A stretch of DNA of 37,458 bases from assembly GCF_001440395.1 (NCBI RefSeq), contig NZ_LLXZ01000108.1:4558-42015 (forward strand), read 5' to 3'. The DNA is from Bradyrhizobium jicamae (GTDB taxonomy: Bacteria > Pseudomonadota > Alphaproteobacteria > Rhizobiales > Xanthobacteraceae). Position numbers and translations under genes: made by a program. Position 1 is the stretch's first letter. The number at the start of each line of letters is the position of its first letter. Below are positions 16,438-25,252 of this stretch, piece after piece. The notes beneath the pieces were generated by a model that saw only the letters and a list, made by a program, of their open reading frames with translations, searched no databases and was not told the DNA's origin.

Positions 16438-17661
16438 ATGAGCATTTCTTCCGCCCAGGCTAACAACCGTCCCGCCATACTTGATCTCAAGCCCGTGCTC
16501 GACGCCGTGGATGCCGTGCTTGGCGCGGCCGCCCGCCCGGTCGAGTTGCACGAGCCGCGCTTTGGTGCGCGCGAGCGTGAGCTGGTGCTCGATTGCATCG
16601 ACACCAACTGGGTGTCATCCGCAGGCAAATATGTCACTCGCTTCGAGGAGATGGTCGCCGCTGCGACTGGCTCGCGCCATGCGGTGGCGATCGTCAATGG
16701 AACCGCTGCGCTTCACGCCGCGCTGGTGCTCGAAGGCGTCGAGCAAGACGACGAGGTGCTGCTGCCTTCAATCACCTTCGTCGCCACGGCGAACGCTGTG
16801 AGCCATGCCGGCGCCATCCCGCATTTCGTCGATTCGACCTGGGATACGCTGGGGCTCGATCCTCAAGCACTCGAGGCGCATCTCGACACTATCGCTGTGT
16901 GGCGGAATGGCGCGTGGGTAAACAAGCAGACGGGCCGCCGGCTTCGCGCAGTAGTTCCCGTGCACATCTTCGGGCATCCGGTGGACATGGCCGCACTCGG
17001 CGCAGTGGCCGCCAAATACGATCTCGTGATCGTCGAGGACGCAACCGAATCGCTCGGTTCGACCCTGAACGGGCAGGGTTGCGGCACGTTTGGCCATTCC
17101 GCCGTACTCAGCTTCAACGGCAATAAAATCGTCACTACCGGCGGCGGCGGCATGATCGTGACCGACGACGAGGCGCATGCCCGTCACGCGCGACATTTTA
17201 CCTCTACGGCGAAGAAGGCGCACGCTTGGGCATTTGACCATGATGAGGTCGCCTATAATTACCGCCTGCCGAATATCAACGCGGCGCTCGGCTGTGCGCA
17301 GATGGAGCGCCTGTCGGCGATGATTGACGCCAAGCGCGTGCTCGCCGAGCGCTATCTTCTTGCTTTCAGCGATTTCCCTGGGGCGCGCATTTATCGTGAG
17401 CCGAAGGGTTCGCAAAGCAACTACTGGCTCAATACGCTTGTGCTCGACCGCGAATACACCACTGAGCGCGACCGGCTGCTCGGAGCCCTGCACGGTCACG
17501 GCATTCGCGCAAGGCCGCTGTGGACGCCGATGCACCTGTTGCCGATGTACTGGGACTGCCCGCGTTCGCCGCTTCCCGTCGCCGAAGAGATGCATACGCG
17601 CTGCATTAACCTGCCGAGCAGCCCCTTCCTGGCCGAGAGCGCCAACAAGAACAAGGTCTGA
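16438..17661 (+). CDS. legC: LegC-like 4-aminotransferase (DegT family)
   Basis: A 407-residue PLP aminotransferase of the LegC group, which adds the 4-amino group to the 4-keto-6-deoxy sugar made by LegB. The opening VELHEPRFGARERELVLDC and WVSSAGKYVTRFEEMVA are typical. IVNGTAALHAALVL binds phosphate, IVEDATESLGS carries the PLP Asp, and the Schiff-base lysine is K230 in LSFNGNKIVTTGGGG. The insertion with HLDTIAVWRNGAWVNKQTG near 140-158 is usual in LegC and absent in WbpE. ATG 16438 is chosen; a GTG at 16429 overlaps the legB stop and is possible. The stop shares one base with the next ATG. Confidence 0.86.
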   Translation: MSISSAQANNRPAILDLKPVLDAVDAVLGAAARPVELHEPRFGARERELVLDCIDTNWVSSAGKYVTRFEEMVAAATGSRHAVAIVNGTAALHAALVLEGVEQDDEVLLPSITFVATANAVSHAGAIPHFVDSTWDTLGLDPQALEAHLDTIAVWRNGAWVNKQTGRRLRAVVPVHIFGHPVDMAALGAVAAKYDLVIVEDATESLGSTLNGQGCGTFGHSAVLSFNGNKIVTTGGGGMIVTDDEAHARHARHFTSTAKKAHAWAFDHDEVAYNYRLPNINAALGCAQMERLSAMIDAKRVLAERYLLAFSDFPGARIYREPKGSQSNYWLNTLVLDREYTTERDRLLGALHGHGIRARPLWTPMHLLPMYWDCPRSPLPVAEEMHTRCINLPSSPFLAESANKNKV

Positions 17662-19049
17662 TGCCCCGCGTTGTCTTCTTCACCATTCATAGCACGACGC
17701 CATGGTGGAAATACCTGGCGTCGCGCATGGAGTTTGCGGAGGCGGTCGTGCTGAGCGACCTGCGGGCCGACGGTGATTATTCGCTGGTCGACGATTTCTA
17801 CCGCTTTGTCGATAGGGGGGATGCAGCCGCTGTCGCACTTGCGCGGTTTGGCGAGGAGGGATGCGCAGATGTCATCCTGCGCTGCCGCGTGCTCCGTAGC
17901 ATCAACCGCGATCTCGCGCTCAAACTGATCGGCGGCATGACGCAGGCGATCGAGGAGGCGTTCGACAGGCTTGAGCCCCATCTCGTCATGACGTTTACCA
18001 TCGACCGTTATGTCATGGACGTAATGGAGCGGATCGCGCGCCGGCGTGGCATCGATTTTCTCGAAATGACGACATCGATCATTCCCGATCAGGTGATGCT
18101 CATGCGTCGCGGCCGGCCGGCCAGGTTGCGTGAGCCATCGACCGAGGATATCAATGCCGGGATCAGTCAGCTCTGCGCCGAAGACTTCGCGCCCGCTTAT
18201 GTGCGTGATGCCAAGCGCTTTTCACGGGGCAGGTTCTGGCGCATATTCGGTTACTACGCTGTGCGTGGCGCTTTCTTCAATGTCTGGCGCTTCCTCAAGC
18301 GTGACCGCTACAATTGCCACTATCTCGATGCGCTCAAGCAACTAAAGCACAAGGTGCGCGTCGGCGACGTTGCCGCACTTAAGCTGCTCGACCATGGCTG
18401 GGATAAGCGGCTTGCCGATCTGCCCCGCGAGCGGCGAGTGTTCCTCGGACTGCAGCTCTTTCCCGAAGCCTCGATGGACTATTGGCTCAAGTCCCAGGAC
18501 ATGCTTGCGCATGACGACGTGCTAGTGCGCTGTTGCGAGGTACTCGGCCGCGCGGGCTACCGCATATTCGTCAAGGATCATCCGCTGCAATTTGGTTTCC
18601 GCCAGCGGGAGTTGTTCGAGCGGCTATCAAAACTACCTTTCGTGACGTTGGTACCCTATGATGTGCCGGCTAACTTGCTAATCGGAAAGTGCGCAGTCTC
18701 GGTGACGTTCACAGGGACGATCGGGCTCCAGGCCGCGTTGGCCGGACTTTGTTCAGTGGCGACCGAACCCTATTATGCAACCGAGCAGCATTTCGTGCAC
18801 GTCCGAAATGTCGGGGAAATCGACGTGCTTGCGGAGCGGCTTGCGCAATGGCGCCTGTCTGATGATCTCGCGATGACGCGGCGCGAGATCATGCGGCACC
18901 TCGCAGCAATTAGTGTTGAGGGAGATTATTTTGGTTGGCGCAATTTCGATCCCGAAAATGCCGCCGCGCGCGCGTCAGTCGAGCCATTGGCGCGTTCGCT
19001 GAACACGCATTTGCCGCGCTTCCTGAAGTCCTGCAGAACCGCCGCCTGA
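17661..19049 (+). CDS. KpsS-like capsule polysaccharide protein, candidate nonulosonate transferase
   Basis: A 462-residue soluble protein related to the capsule synthesis (KpsS/KpsC/LipB) group of Kdo-type transferases. The C-terminal half shows FVKDHPLQFGF near 304-314 and VSVTFTGTIGLQAALAG near 347-363, the conserved donor-binding part (D-H-P, then T-G-T-x-G-x-E/Q-A). The N-terminal half (VVFFTIHSTTPWWKYLASR, cut) is less conserved. It directly follows legC with a one-base overlap and precedes a flippase. In Acinetobacter capsule loci the KpsS1 type of protein is assigned as the pseudaminic acid transferase. By analogy this may transfer the legionaminic-type residue from CMP; that is inference. 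It might instead be a Kdo-like transferase or a capsule-anchor protein. Confidence 0.65.
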   Translation: MPRVVFFTIHSTTPWWKYLASRMEFAEAVVLSDLRADGDYSLVDDFYRFVDRGDAAAVALARFGEEGCADVILRCRVLRSINRDLALKLIGGMTQAIEEAFDRLEPHLVMTFTIDRYVMDVMERIARRRGIDFLEMTTSIIPDQVMLMRRGRPARLREPSTEDINAGISQLCAEDFAPAYVRDAKRFSRGRFWRIFGYYAVRGAFFNVWRFLKRDRYNCHYLDALKQLKHKVRVGDVAALKLLDHGWDKRLADLPRERRVFLGLQLFPEASMDYWLKSQDMLAHDDVLVRCCEVLGRAGYRIFVKDHPLQFGFRQRELFERLSKLPFVTLVPYDVPANLLIGKCAVSVTFTGTIGLQAALAGLCSVATEPYYATEQHFVHVRNVGEIDVLAERLAQWRLSDDLAMTRREIMRHLAAISVEGDYFGWRNFDPENAAARASVEPLARSLNTHLPRFLKSCRTAA

Positions 19050-19108
19050 CGGTTAAGCAGGGACGCGCTGCAGCCGATGTCGATGGCCGGTGGGGATGGA
19101 ACAGCGTG

Positions 19109-20434
19109 ATGCGATCTCGTCTGCTTGACCTCGCTACTCGGCCGGCGATTGCGGGTACGGTCTCGGCGCTTATCCTGCGCGCCTTGACGCTGGCAAGCCG
19201 CTTTCTGTTGTCGCTATTGCTGGCGCGCATGCTGTCGCCGGCAGAGATGGGGCAGTACGGTCTTCTGACGGCGACGCTTGCATTCGCGCTGCTCGCGGTC
19301 GGGCTCGAGTTCTACTCGTACACGCTGCGCGAATTGGTTCCGGCAACGCCGGAACGGCGGGCGCGGATCATTGCGGATCAGATGACGCTCGGCTCGGTGA
19401 CGCTGCTTGCGATCGGTGTCACGGTTTTCAGTGCGATCGCCGCGGGTTGGTTCCCAGCCCGTCTCGCGCCATGGTTCGTCGTGATCCTGATCACCGAGCA
19501 TATCTCGTTGGAGGCAACGCGCATCCTGATCATCACCTGGCGCCCGGTGCGCGCCTATATCGGCGTGTTCCTTCGCGGTGGCATCTGGGTCTATGCGGTC
19601 GCCCTTCTGATGTTCGCGACACCTTCGACGCGAACGCTCGAGACCGTGCTGGTATTGTGGGCGTTCGGCGGTGTGCTGTCGATCGCCTTTTCTGCTTTCT
19701 CACTCTCCGATCTTCCCTGGCGTGAGTTGAAGGGATACCGGCCCGATTGGTCGACCATCCGCGAGGGTCTACGGACGGCTCGCCCCTTCATGTTCACTGC
19801 GGCCGGCGCGCTGGTCATCTCTTATGTCGACCGCTTCGTCATTGACATCTTCGTTGGCCGGGATGCACTCGGTATTTACACATTCTATTCGACGATTCTG
19901 ATCGGCCTGCTGTCGCTCGGCGGATCGGTGTCACATCAGTTTCTGCCGAAGGTCATTGCGGGGTATGCGGCGGGGGTCGATGCCTACCGCGGTGCGCTTC
20001 GCTCATTCTTGTGGTCGATGCTAGTGCTGGCGTCGGGAACAGTGATCGTCTGCGGTGTCGCTATGGCTCCGATGTTGTCGGCGCTCGGACTATCCACCTA
20101 CGGGTCGCACATTGGGGTGTTTTATGCCATGCTGCCGGGTATCTTCCTGCGCATGCTGGCCGATGTTCCCTCTTATGCGCTCTATGCAGCGCGGTCGGAC
20201 AATCATCTCCTGCTCTGCAATCTCGGCTCGGCCGTGGTGTCGACGCTGCTCAACGTCCTTCTGATTCCCGTGTACGGAATCTATGGTGCGGCAGTGGCCG
20301 GTGGTATCGCCAGCGCCGTACTATTCCTGTTGCTGGTCATACTGGCCATTCGGATAATGCGCAAGGCTCGCCGGGAACCCGCCAATCGGGAAACCGTCGG
20401 CCTGCCAACTGATCCGGACATGCTCTATCCGTGA
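19109..20434 (+). CDS. wzx: Polysaccharide flippase, Wzx/MOP family (second copy)
   Basis: A 441-residue membrane protein with about 12 to 14 hydrophobic segments. It begins SALILRALTLASRFLLSLLL, the usual first helix of O-antigen flippases, with LSPAEMGQYGLLTATLAFALL following. The frame is open upstream to 18935, but that part is the read-through of the previous gene in another frame. ATG 19109, with a GGGGAT-GGA ribosome site, gives the normal family start. It has little obvious similarity to the flippase at 2411. Its position after the KpsS-like gene and before a polymerase candidate fits a flippase for the nonulosonate-containing repeat unit. The substrate cannot be read from sequence. 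Confidence 0.82.
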   Translation: MRSRLLDLATRPAIAGTVSALILRALTLASRFLLSLLLARMLSPAEMGQYGLLTATLAFALLAVGLEFYSYTLRELVPATPERRARIIADQMTLGSVTLLAIGVTVFSAIAAGWFPARLAPWFVVILITEHISLEATRILIITWRPVRAYIGVFLRGGIWVYAVALLMFATPSTRTLETVLVLWAFGGVLSIAFSAFSLSDLPWRELKGYRPDWSTIREGLRTARPFMFTAAGALVISYVDRFVIDIFVGRDALGIYTFYSTILIGLLSLGGSVSHQFLPKVIAGYAAGVDAYRGALRSFLWSMLVLASGTVIVCGVAMAPMLSALGLSTYGSHIGVFYAMLPGIFLRMLADVPSYALYAARSDNHLLLCNLGSAVVSTLLNVLLIPVYGIYGAAVAGGIASAVLFLLLVILAIRIMRKARREPANRETVGLPTDPDMLYP

Positions 20435-20441
20435 ACTAATG

Positions 20442-20461
20442 GGCACCGTCATTGCGGTGTC
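20442..20461 (+). other. Small hairpin after the second flippase
   Basis: GGCACCG (20442-20448) and CGGTGTC (20455-20461) can form a 7-pair stem (one G-U) with a 6-base loop, eight bases after the flippase stop. No T-run follows, so I do not call a terminator. Polymerase transcription may continue from the same promoter. Confidence 0.25.
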
Positions 20462-20513
20462 AAAGTGACCCTGCTACACAACTTTAGGGTTTCGGCGCAT
20501 TTGTAACGGGAAA

Positions 20514-22046
20514 ATGCAGCGGCTTATTCATCTGGCGGGCAATCTCTCGTCACCTGCAATCCTCATCGTCTTGATCTGGTGCGCAGCGCTCTTAAGCGTA
20601 GCCATCGGACCAGTAGACTATGCGGGACAGCCGTCCATTGTCGTGCTTACCTTAGTCGGCTCGGGCGTAGGCCTCTTCCTGCTCGGCTGTTGGGGTGGCA
20701 AAGTTCTTTTCGTCCGCTATTTTCCGCGTCAGATGCAAATGCCTCCGCTTTCCAGGCGGATGCTGAATCGCATCGTCACCGCGGTGTCGCTGGTCGGAAT
20801 CGTCGGAATTGCGCTGGTCGCGCTTGATCGCACGATGCTGAGCGGGGTGAATAATAGTGCCTACTCGGAGCTGTTGCGCTGCGCGCCCGGGCTGGTCGAT
20901 GCCATATCGATCAAGCGGACGCCACTGCTTTATGGCGGCTATGCCATGTTCTCCTTCGGCTTCGTGTCGGTGGCGCTGTTCTTGCTCAAGGGAGAGGAAA
21001 TCACGGGATGGGCGGCGGCGCTGGCGCAATTGTCCATCGTCTCTCCAATCGGTTATGCAGTGCTCTATTCAGGGCGGATGCCGATCCTGTTGGTTCTCGT
21101 TCTGGTTGTGTCGGCAATGTTGGTCCGTCTCGCGCAGGGGCGGCCGCCGTTGCCGCGCGGCCATTATCTCATCGTCAAGACGGTCGCTGCGATCGGGCTG
21201 TTTGCCATCTATTCGAGCGCGATCTGGACGAGCCGGCAGAATTTCTGCATCCAGATGTCGCCACTGATCACCGAGCTGCAGCAGGAGACGATGCCGCGCG
21301 AGGTGCCTTCTGCCAATGTCAGCAAGCCGCCCGAGACCAGCGAGAAGATCACGGCAACGGATCTTAGCAATCGAATTGCAGAGGCGCGTGTGGTTCCACC
21401 ACCAGAGCAAAATCCGACTGCCGCCGATGTGGTCCTCGCGATGATGTTGGAAGCCTGGAATGTGAAGCCGCGGGGCTACGTCACGTCCGCGATCGAATCC
21501 AGCCGCCTATCACCACGTGGCGCGATGATCGGACTGAGCACCTATTTCTATCTGACGCACGGGGTGCGCACCATCGATATGGTGTGGCACTCACGCGACA
21601 AGTTCACCCCGAAATGGGGAGTTTACGAGATTGGAGTACTATCGCCGCTGCTGCGGGTCTTCTTCCCAAGCAACCAGCACGTCGAGGCCATGGAGGCCGA
21701 GCAGAGATCTGCCTCGATTTACGGATTCTTCCCGACCGTGTGGGGCGCCGCCTTCATCGATTTCGGCCTCATCGGTGCAATCATTTACATCCTGATCTGG
21801 GGCGTCGTGGCGGGTTGGAGCGCGGCGGGAAGCAAGCATTCCGACCTAATGACGCCGTTGCTGCTGTTGGTCTTTATCCTCGCCAGCATCCTGCTCAGCG
21901 TAGTGCAGGGACCGTTGGGCATGGCAAATTCTGCGCTGGTGCTAGTTTCGATGGTGATGACTGGCTTCATGCTTGATTTTGCCAGGCTGCGGTCGGGATC
22001 GCCGGAGGATGCCGGGGAGCTCCAGCTAAACGGCTCGGCCACCTGA
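20514..22046 (+). CDS. wzy: O-antigen polymerase (Wzy-like) membrane protein
   Basis: A 510-residue hydrophobic protein with about ten membrane helices and one large polar loop (roughly residues 245-360, with MPREVPSANVSKPPE and MMLEAWNVKPRGYV). The helix IGYAVLYSGRMPILLVLVLV near 178-197 carries the Ser-Gly-Arg element seen in O-antigen polymerase (oligosaccharide repeat unit polymerase) proteins. This is a stronger polymerase candidate than the minus-strand gene at 10555. It lies 79 bases after the flippase, in the same direction. Its stop is 5 bases from the stop of the convergent epimerase gene, with no room for an independent terminator. Confidence 0.68.
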   Translation: MQRLIHLAGNLSSPAILIVLIWCAALLSVAIGPVDYAGQPSIVVLTLVGSGVGLFLLGCWGGKVLFVRYFPRQMQMPPLSRRMLNRIVTAVSLVGIVGIALVALDRTMLSGVNNSAYSELLRCAPGLVDAISIKRTPLLYGGYAMFSFGFVSVALFLLKGEEITGWAAALAQLSIVSPIGYAVLYSGRMPILLVLVLVVSAMLVRLAQGRPPLPRGHYLIVKTVAAIGLFAIYSSAIWTSRQNFCIQMSPLITELQQETMPREVPSANVSKPPETSEKITATDLSNRIAEARVVPPPEQNPTAADVVLAMMLEAWNVKPRGYVTSAIESSRLSPRGAMIGLSTYFYLTHGVRTIDMVWHSRDKFTPKWGVYEIGVLSPLLRVFFPSNQHVEAMEAEQRSASIYGFFPTVWGAAFIDFGLIGAIIYILIWGVVAGWSAAGSKHSDLMTPLLLLVFILASILLSVVQGPLGMANSALVLVSMVMTGFMLDFARLRSGSPEDAGELQLNGSAT

Positions 22047-22051
22047 GCCGA

Positions 22052-23011
22052 TTAGCCGTGCCGAGATGTCGTAAGCCATGCAACCGTCGCAGCGACGCCT
22101 TGCTCCATGTCAAACGGCAGATCGCCGCAGACCGACGCGGTAGGCCTGAGGTCGAATTGATACTGCGTGAGCACGTTGTTGAGGCGGAATGAATTGAATG
22201 GGAACTTCGTCATCCCGATGGTGTTCACAGCGTCGCCGCACAACGCCAATGCGCGCGCAACGGCGATTGGCAGATGCCGAAGCGAGCGAGAACCGAATGC
22301 GCGCTGAAAGGCGTCGCACCAGGCGATGAGATCGATCGGGGCGTAGTCCGCAAGATAAAACGTTCGACGCTGGATCTGTTCGGCAGGTACCGCGAGGAGG
22401 CGCCAGTACTGGAATGCAATATTGTCGATGTAGCTGTAGGACTTCCAGAGCGGGCCGTGCCCGACGTGAAAATAGGACCCGCTCTCGATCATGCGAAGGA
22501 AGCGCTGATAGTGCGCGCTCATACCGGGGCCCCAGACCGTTGTGGGACGTGCCAGACACCATTCGCGCCCGGCGCCGTCTGCGCTGCGGACGATCTGTTC
22601 GGTGCGGACCTTGCTCTTTCCGTACAGTGTGTCCGCCGTGTAATCGGTGTCACTCTTCGGTACATAGCCGACGCGGCAGACGAGCTGCGACGAAGTCCAG
22701 ATCCCCCGCCGGATCGACGGCGTCAGCCGTACCGCCTCGACCAGATTCTTGACGCCCTCGATGTTGGTGGCATAGCCCATAAGATTGGTTTTCTCATCGA
22801 GGTCGATGCGCGCGGCGAGATGAACCAGCGCGTCGGGCGCCGCGTTCTGCACGGCCTCTTTGAGCCGATCGGCCTCGAGGATATCGCAGACAATATCGGT
22901 TGTGGCAGCCGGAACCTTGTCGAGCCCCACGACTGCACATCCCTCGGTTCGCAACCGCCGCACCAATGCTTGCCCGATGAAGCCGGAGCTTCCGGTCACG
23001 AGAATTTTCAT
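22052..23011 (-). CDS. NAD-dependent sugar epimerase/dehydratase (extended SDR)
   Basis: A 319-residue extended SDR. The nucleotide motif is TGSSGFIGQAL at 6-16. LVHLAARIDLDEKTNLMGYATN is the typical third-strand segment (cut to family form), WTSSQLVCRVGY holds the active-site serine, and the YxxxK is YGKSK near 132-136. It then has ARPTTVWGPGMS. The mid region fits UDP-glucose/GlcNAc 4-epimerase-like or 4-ketoreductase enzymes, but the reaction cannot be fixed. It stands alone on the minus strand, opposite the FkbM gene, sharing a divergent upstream region with it. It may finish a nucleotide sugar of the O-antigen set. Confidence 0.78.
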   Translation of the reverse strand: MKILVTGSSGFIGQALVRRLRTEGCAVVGLDKVPAATTDIVCDILEADRLKEAVQNAAPDALVHLAARIDLDEKTNLMGYATNIEGVKNLVEAVRLTPSIRRGIWTSSQLVCRVGYVPKSDTDYTADTLYGKSKVRTEQIVRSADGAGREWCLARPTTVWGPGMSAHYQRFLRMIESGSYFHVGHGPLWKSYSYIDNIAFQYWRLLAVPAEQIQRRTFYLADYAPIDLIAWCDAFQRAFGSRSLRHLPIAVARALALCGDAVNTIGMTKFPFNSFRLNNVLTQYQFDLRPTASVCGDLPFDMEQGVAATVAWLTTSRHG

Positions 23012-23046
23012 GCTGATGTCGCTGTCACTGCTGAAGGGGCGGTCGC

Positions 23047-23090
23047 TTGACCGACTTGCCCGGCTGATCTACCAAATCGACCTGTCGATT
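23047..23090 (+). promoter_or_regulatory. Candidate promoter overlapped by a 16-base dyad
   Basis: In the divergent gap between the epimerase (-) and FkbM (+) genes, TTGACC (23047-23052) is followed 17 bases later by TACCAA (23070-23075), a passable -35/-10 pair pointing to the FkbM gene. Right at its downstream edge lies a dyad: AATCGAC (23075-23081), two bases, then GTCGATT (23084-23090), perfect in both arms. A regulator bound there would block this promoter. The -10 matches only three of six consensus bases, so confidence is low. Confidence 0.3.
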
Positions 23091-23179
23091 GCAAATTCCA
23101 CCGGCTCCTCCGGCGTACAATGCATTTGTGGTCGATCTCTGACATGTCACCAGGCTCTTGCCCAACCGGCGCACGCTTC

Positions 23180-23977
23180 ATGAAGGCATTCGTCTCAGCC
23201 GCGTTCCAGGCAATCAATCGCGTCTTGGAGCCGATCGGCCTCCGTCTGATGCGCACAAATGCGCCGGTTCGGAACTTCGCGCTGTTCTTCAAGCATCTGA
23301 AGTCGCTGGGCTTCGAGGTCAAGACGGTGGTCGACGTCGGCATCGCTTTCGGCACCTCACCGATTTACGATGCGTTCCCGCGTGCCAAGTATTTTCTAGT
23401 CGAGCCGGTCGCGGAATGCCGTCCCGTGCTCGAGCAACTCAAGCAGCGGCTCGACGCGGAATATTTCCTGGTCGCTGCTGGCGCCGAGAATGGCGAGATC
23501 ACCTTCAACGTTCATGACGATATCTCGGGCTCGAGCATCTTCGCGCAGGTCGAAGGCTCGGCGCTCGACGGCGAAGCGCGGAAGACGCCGATGCGTCGGC
23601 TGGATTCATTGCTGCCGGAGAAGCTGGAGCACCCGGTATTCATCAAGGTCGACACCCAGGGTGCCGAGATCGAGGTGCTGAAGGGGTTGGGCTCGCGCAT
23701 CAACGAGATCGACCTCATGATCCTCGAGACCACAATGATGCCGATGCGCCATGGCATTCCGCAATTCGCCGATATCGTGCGCTTCTGCGACGAGGCAGGC
23801 TTCGCGGTCTATGACGTCCTCGAGGGACACATGCGCTCGCTGGATGGCGCGCTTGCCCAGATCGATCTCGCCTTTGTCCGCAAGGACAGCCCGCTGCGCA
23901 GCCAGGCAGCCTATTTCAGCCCCGAGCAGCTCGCCAATTATCTCAAACGGCCGAGCAAGCTGCTCGACGCTAACTGA
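23180..23977 (+). CDS. FkbM-family methyltransferase
   Basis: A 265-residue SAM-dependent methyltransferase of the FkbM group. Motif I is VVDVGIAFGTSPIYDAF, VEPVAECRPVLEQL binds the ribose of SAM, and VFIKVDTQGAEIEVLKGLG is the FkbM signature. LDLMILETT-like residues follow (DLMILETTMMPM). FkbM proteins methylate hydroxyls of sugars or macrolides. It may add an O-methyl group to a residue of the surface polysaccharide; legionaminic acid O-methylation is possible but unproven. The start is uncertain: ATG 23180 gives the usual length, while ATGs at 23120 and 23144 lie in frame and none has a good ribosome site. The convergent dioxygenase stop is 29 bases away. Confidence 0.82.
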   Translation: MKAFVSAAFQAINRVLEPIGLRLMRTNAPVRNFALFFKHLKSLGFEVKTVVDVGIAFGTSPIYDAFPRAKYFLVEPVAECRPVLEQLKQRLDAEYFLVAAGAENGEITFNVHDDISGSSIFAQVEGSALDGEARKTPMRRLDSLLPEKLEHPVFIKVDTQGAEIEVLKGLGSRINEIDLMILETTMMPMRHGIPQFADIVRFCDEAGFAVYDVLEGHMRSLDGALAQIDLAFVRKDSPLRSQAAYFSPEQLANYLKRPSKLLDAN

Positions 23978-24005
23978 TCGCTTGTCATGCCGCCGGGAGC
24001 GGGCC

Positions 24006-25160
24006 TCAGATTTCCGCCAGTAGGATGAATAGGCAGCGGCGCTCGCCCTTGTTCACCATGCCGCCGCGATGCATGCCGTTGCCGTCGAACAGCACGCAAT
24101 TGCCGTAGTTCGAGGTCGCGGCGAAATGTCCCTCGCGCAGCCGCGCCACGTCGGAAGAGTTGTCCGGCAAGTCGCCGCCGAAATCGGCCTTCTTGCGCAG
24201 GAACGCCGGCAGCGCCATGAATTTCTTGCGCGCGTCGGGGCGCCGGCCCGAGAAGCCGCTGAAGTCGTTGGTTCGGCGCACCATGCCTTCGAACCAGCCG
24301 ATCTTCGCATTCTGGCTGCCGCGGATATAACAGAACGGTCCACCGTCGGGACCGATATCGTGGATGTAGATCGCGCATTTCAGCATGCCGTAGGTGGCAT
24401 CGATATGCAGGTAGCTGCCCCAGGGGTCCTGGAGCTGCGTATCCGGGAATACCCGCTTCCAGAACGCGAGGTCCTGGTCGTTGATCTGTGCATTGACGTG
24501 CTTCACGCCGGCCGGGCGGCCGAGATAGGCGCTCGCAGCCTCCATGATGCCGTAGCGCCTGAAGATATTCTCTACCGTCGCGAACGCCTCTGGATCGGCG
24601 GAGCGCGTGCACCAGTAGACGTTGTCGTCAAACTTGCGTTTCTCCACCGGAATGTTGGCGCGGCGCTCGTCGAGCTTGGCAAAGCCCGGATTGGTCACGC
24701 TTCGGATCTGGTCAATTTCATCCGGCGCGAGCGTCAGGCAGACGATGCCGTCGGATTTGATCTTGTTCAGCAATGCCGGGTTTGCCAGCGCCGCGGGACG
24801 CCGCGCACCGGTCAGCGTGCCGATCGCGCGGCTGGCGCGGATGCGCGCATACATCGAGACGTAGCGCAGGGCAGTCCGGGCGTTGAGGCCGCTAAAGCCG
24901 GCTTCCTTGGTCAATAGCGGCATGTTGTCGTAATCGACGATGCGGCGGATGGTGACGAAGGCGAAGGTCCGCAGGAACACATTCAGCGCGTAAAGCCGCT
25001 CGCGGAAAGTCGCCCGGGCGAACATGCCGCCATAGGCCGGATGCGCTTCATAGTCGATCGAGGGCACGGTGTTGCCGCGATAGGGCGGAATCGGAAGTTC
25101 GCTGACATCGACGGCACGCGCCGCAGGTGCTGCATCCGTGAGGGAATCGATTGTCGTCAT
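24006..25160 (-). CDS. Fe(II)/2-oxoglutarate dioxygenase, phytanoyl-CoA dioxygenase (PhyH)-like
   Basis: A 384-residue non-haem iron dioxygenase. The metal-binding His-x-Asp is H252/D254 (LHIDATYG), the distal iron ligand is H364 (GMHRGGM), and an Arg-rich GERRCLF follows that would bind 2-oxoglutarate. Inner segments IHDIGPDGGPFCYIRGSQN are typical of PhyH-like enzymes. The first ~190 residues form an extra N-terminal region without a family name I recognise. I use ATG 25160, with GGAGAA about 8 bases before it; an upstream start would add 12 residues. It is the third gene after legF and legG, 92 bases from the latter on the same strand. It may hydroxylate a sugar, an acyl side chain or another precursor; nothing in the sequence decides which. 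Confidence 0.75.
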   Translation of the reverse strand: MTTIDSLTDAAPAARAVDVSELPIPPYRGNTVPSIDYEAHPAYGGMFARATFRERLYALNVFLRTFAFVTIRRIVDYDNMPLLTKEAGFSGLNARTALRYVSMYARIRASRAIGTLTGARRPAALANPALLNKIKSDGIVCLTLAPDEIDQIRSVTNPGFAKLDERRANIPVEKRKFDDNVYWCTRSADPEAFATVENIFRRYGIMEAASAYLGRPAGVKHVNAQINDQDLAFWKRVFPDTQLQDPWGSYLHIDATYGMLKCAIYIHDIGPDGGPFCYIRGSQNAKIGWFEGMVRRTNDFSGFSGRRPDARKKFMALPAFLRKKADFGGDLPDNSSDVARLREGHFAATSNYGNCVLFDGNGMHRGGMVNKGERRCLFILLAEI

Positions 25161-25252
25161 GTCGCGTTTCTCCGGACCTGGCGCGGATCGCCTCAAAGTC
25201 GCCCGATCTATACAACTTGGCGCGTTGCACAGGCAACAACGGCCGGCCGTTA

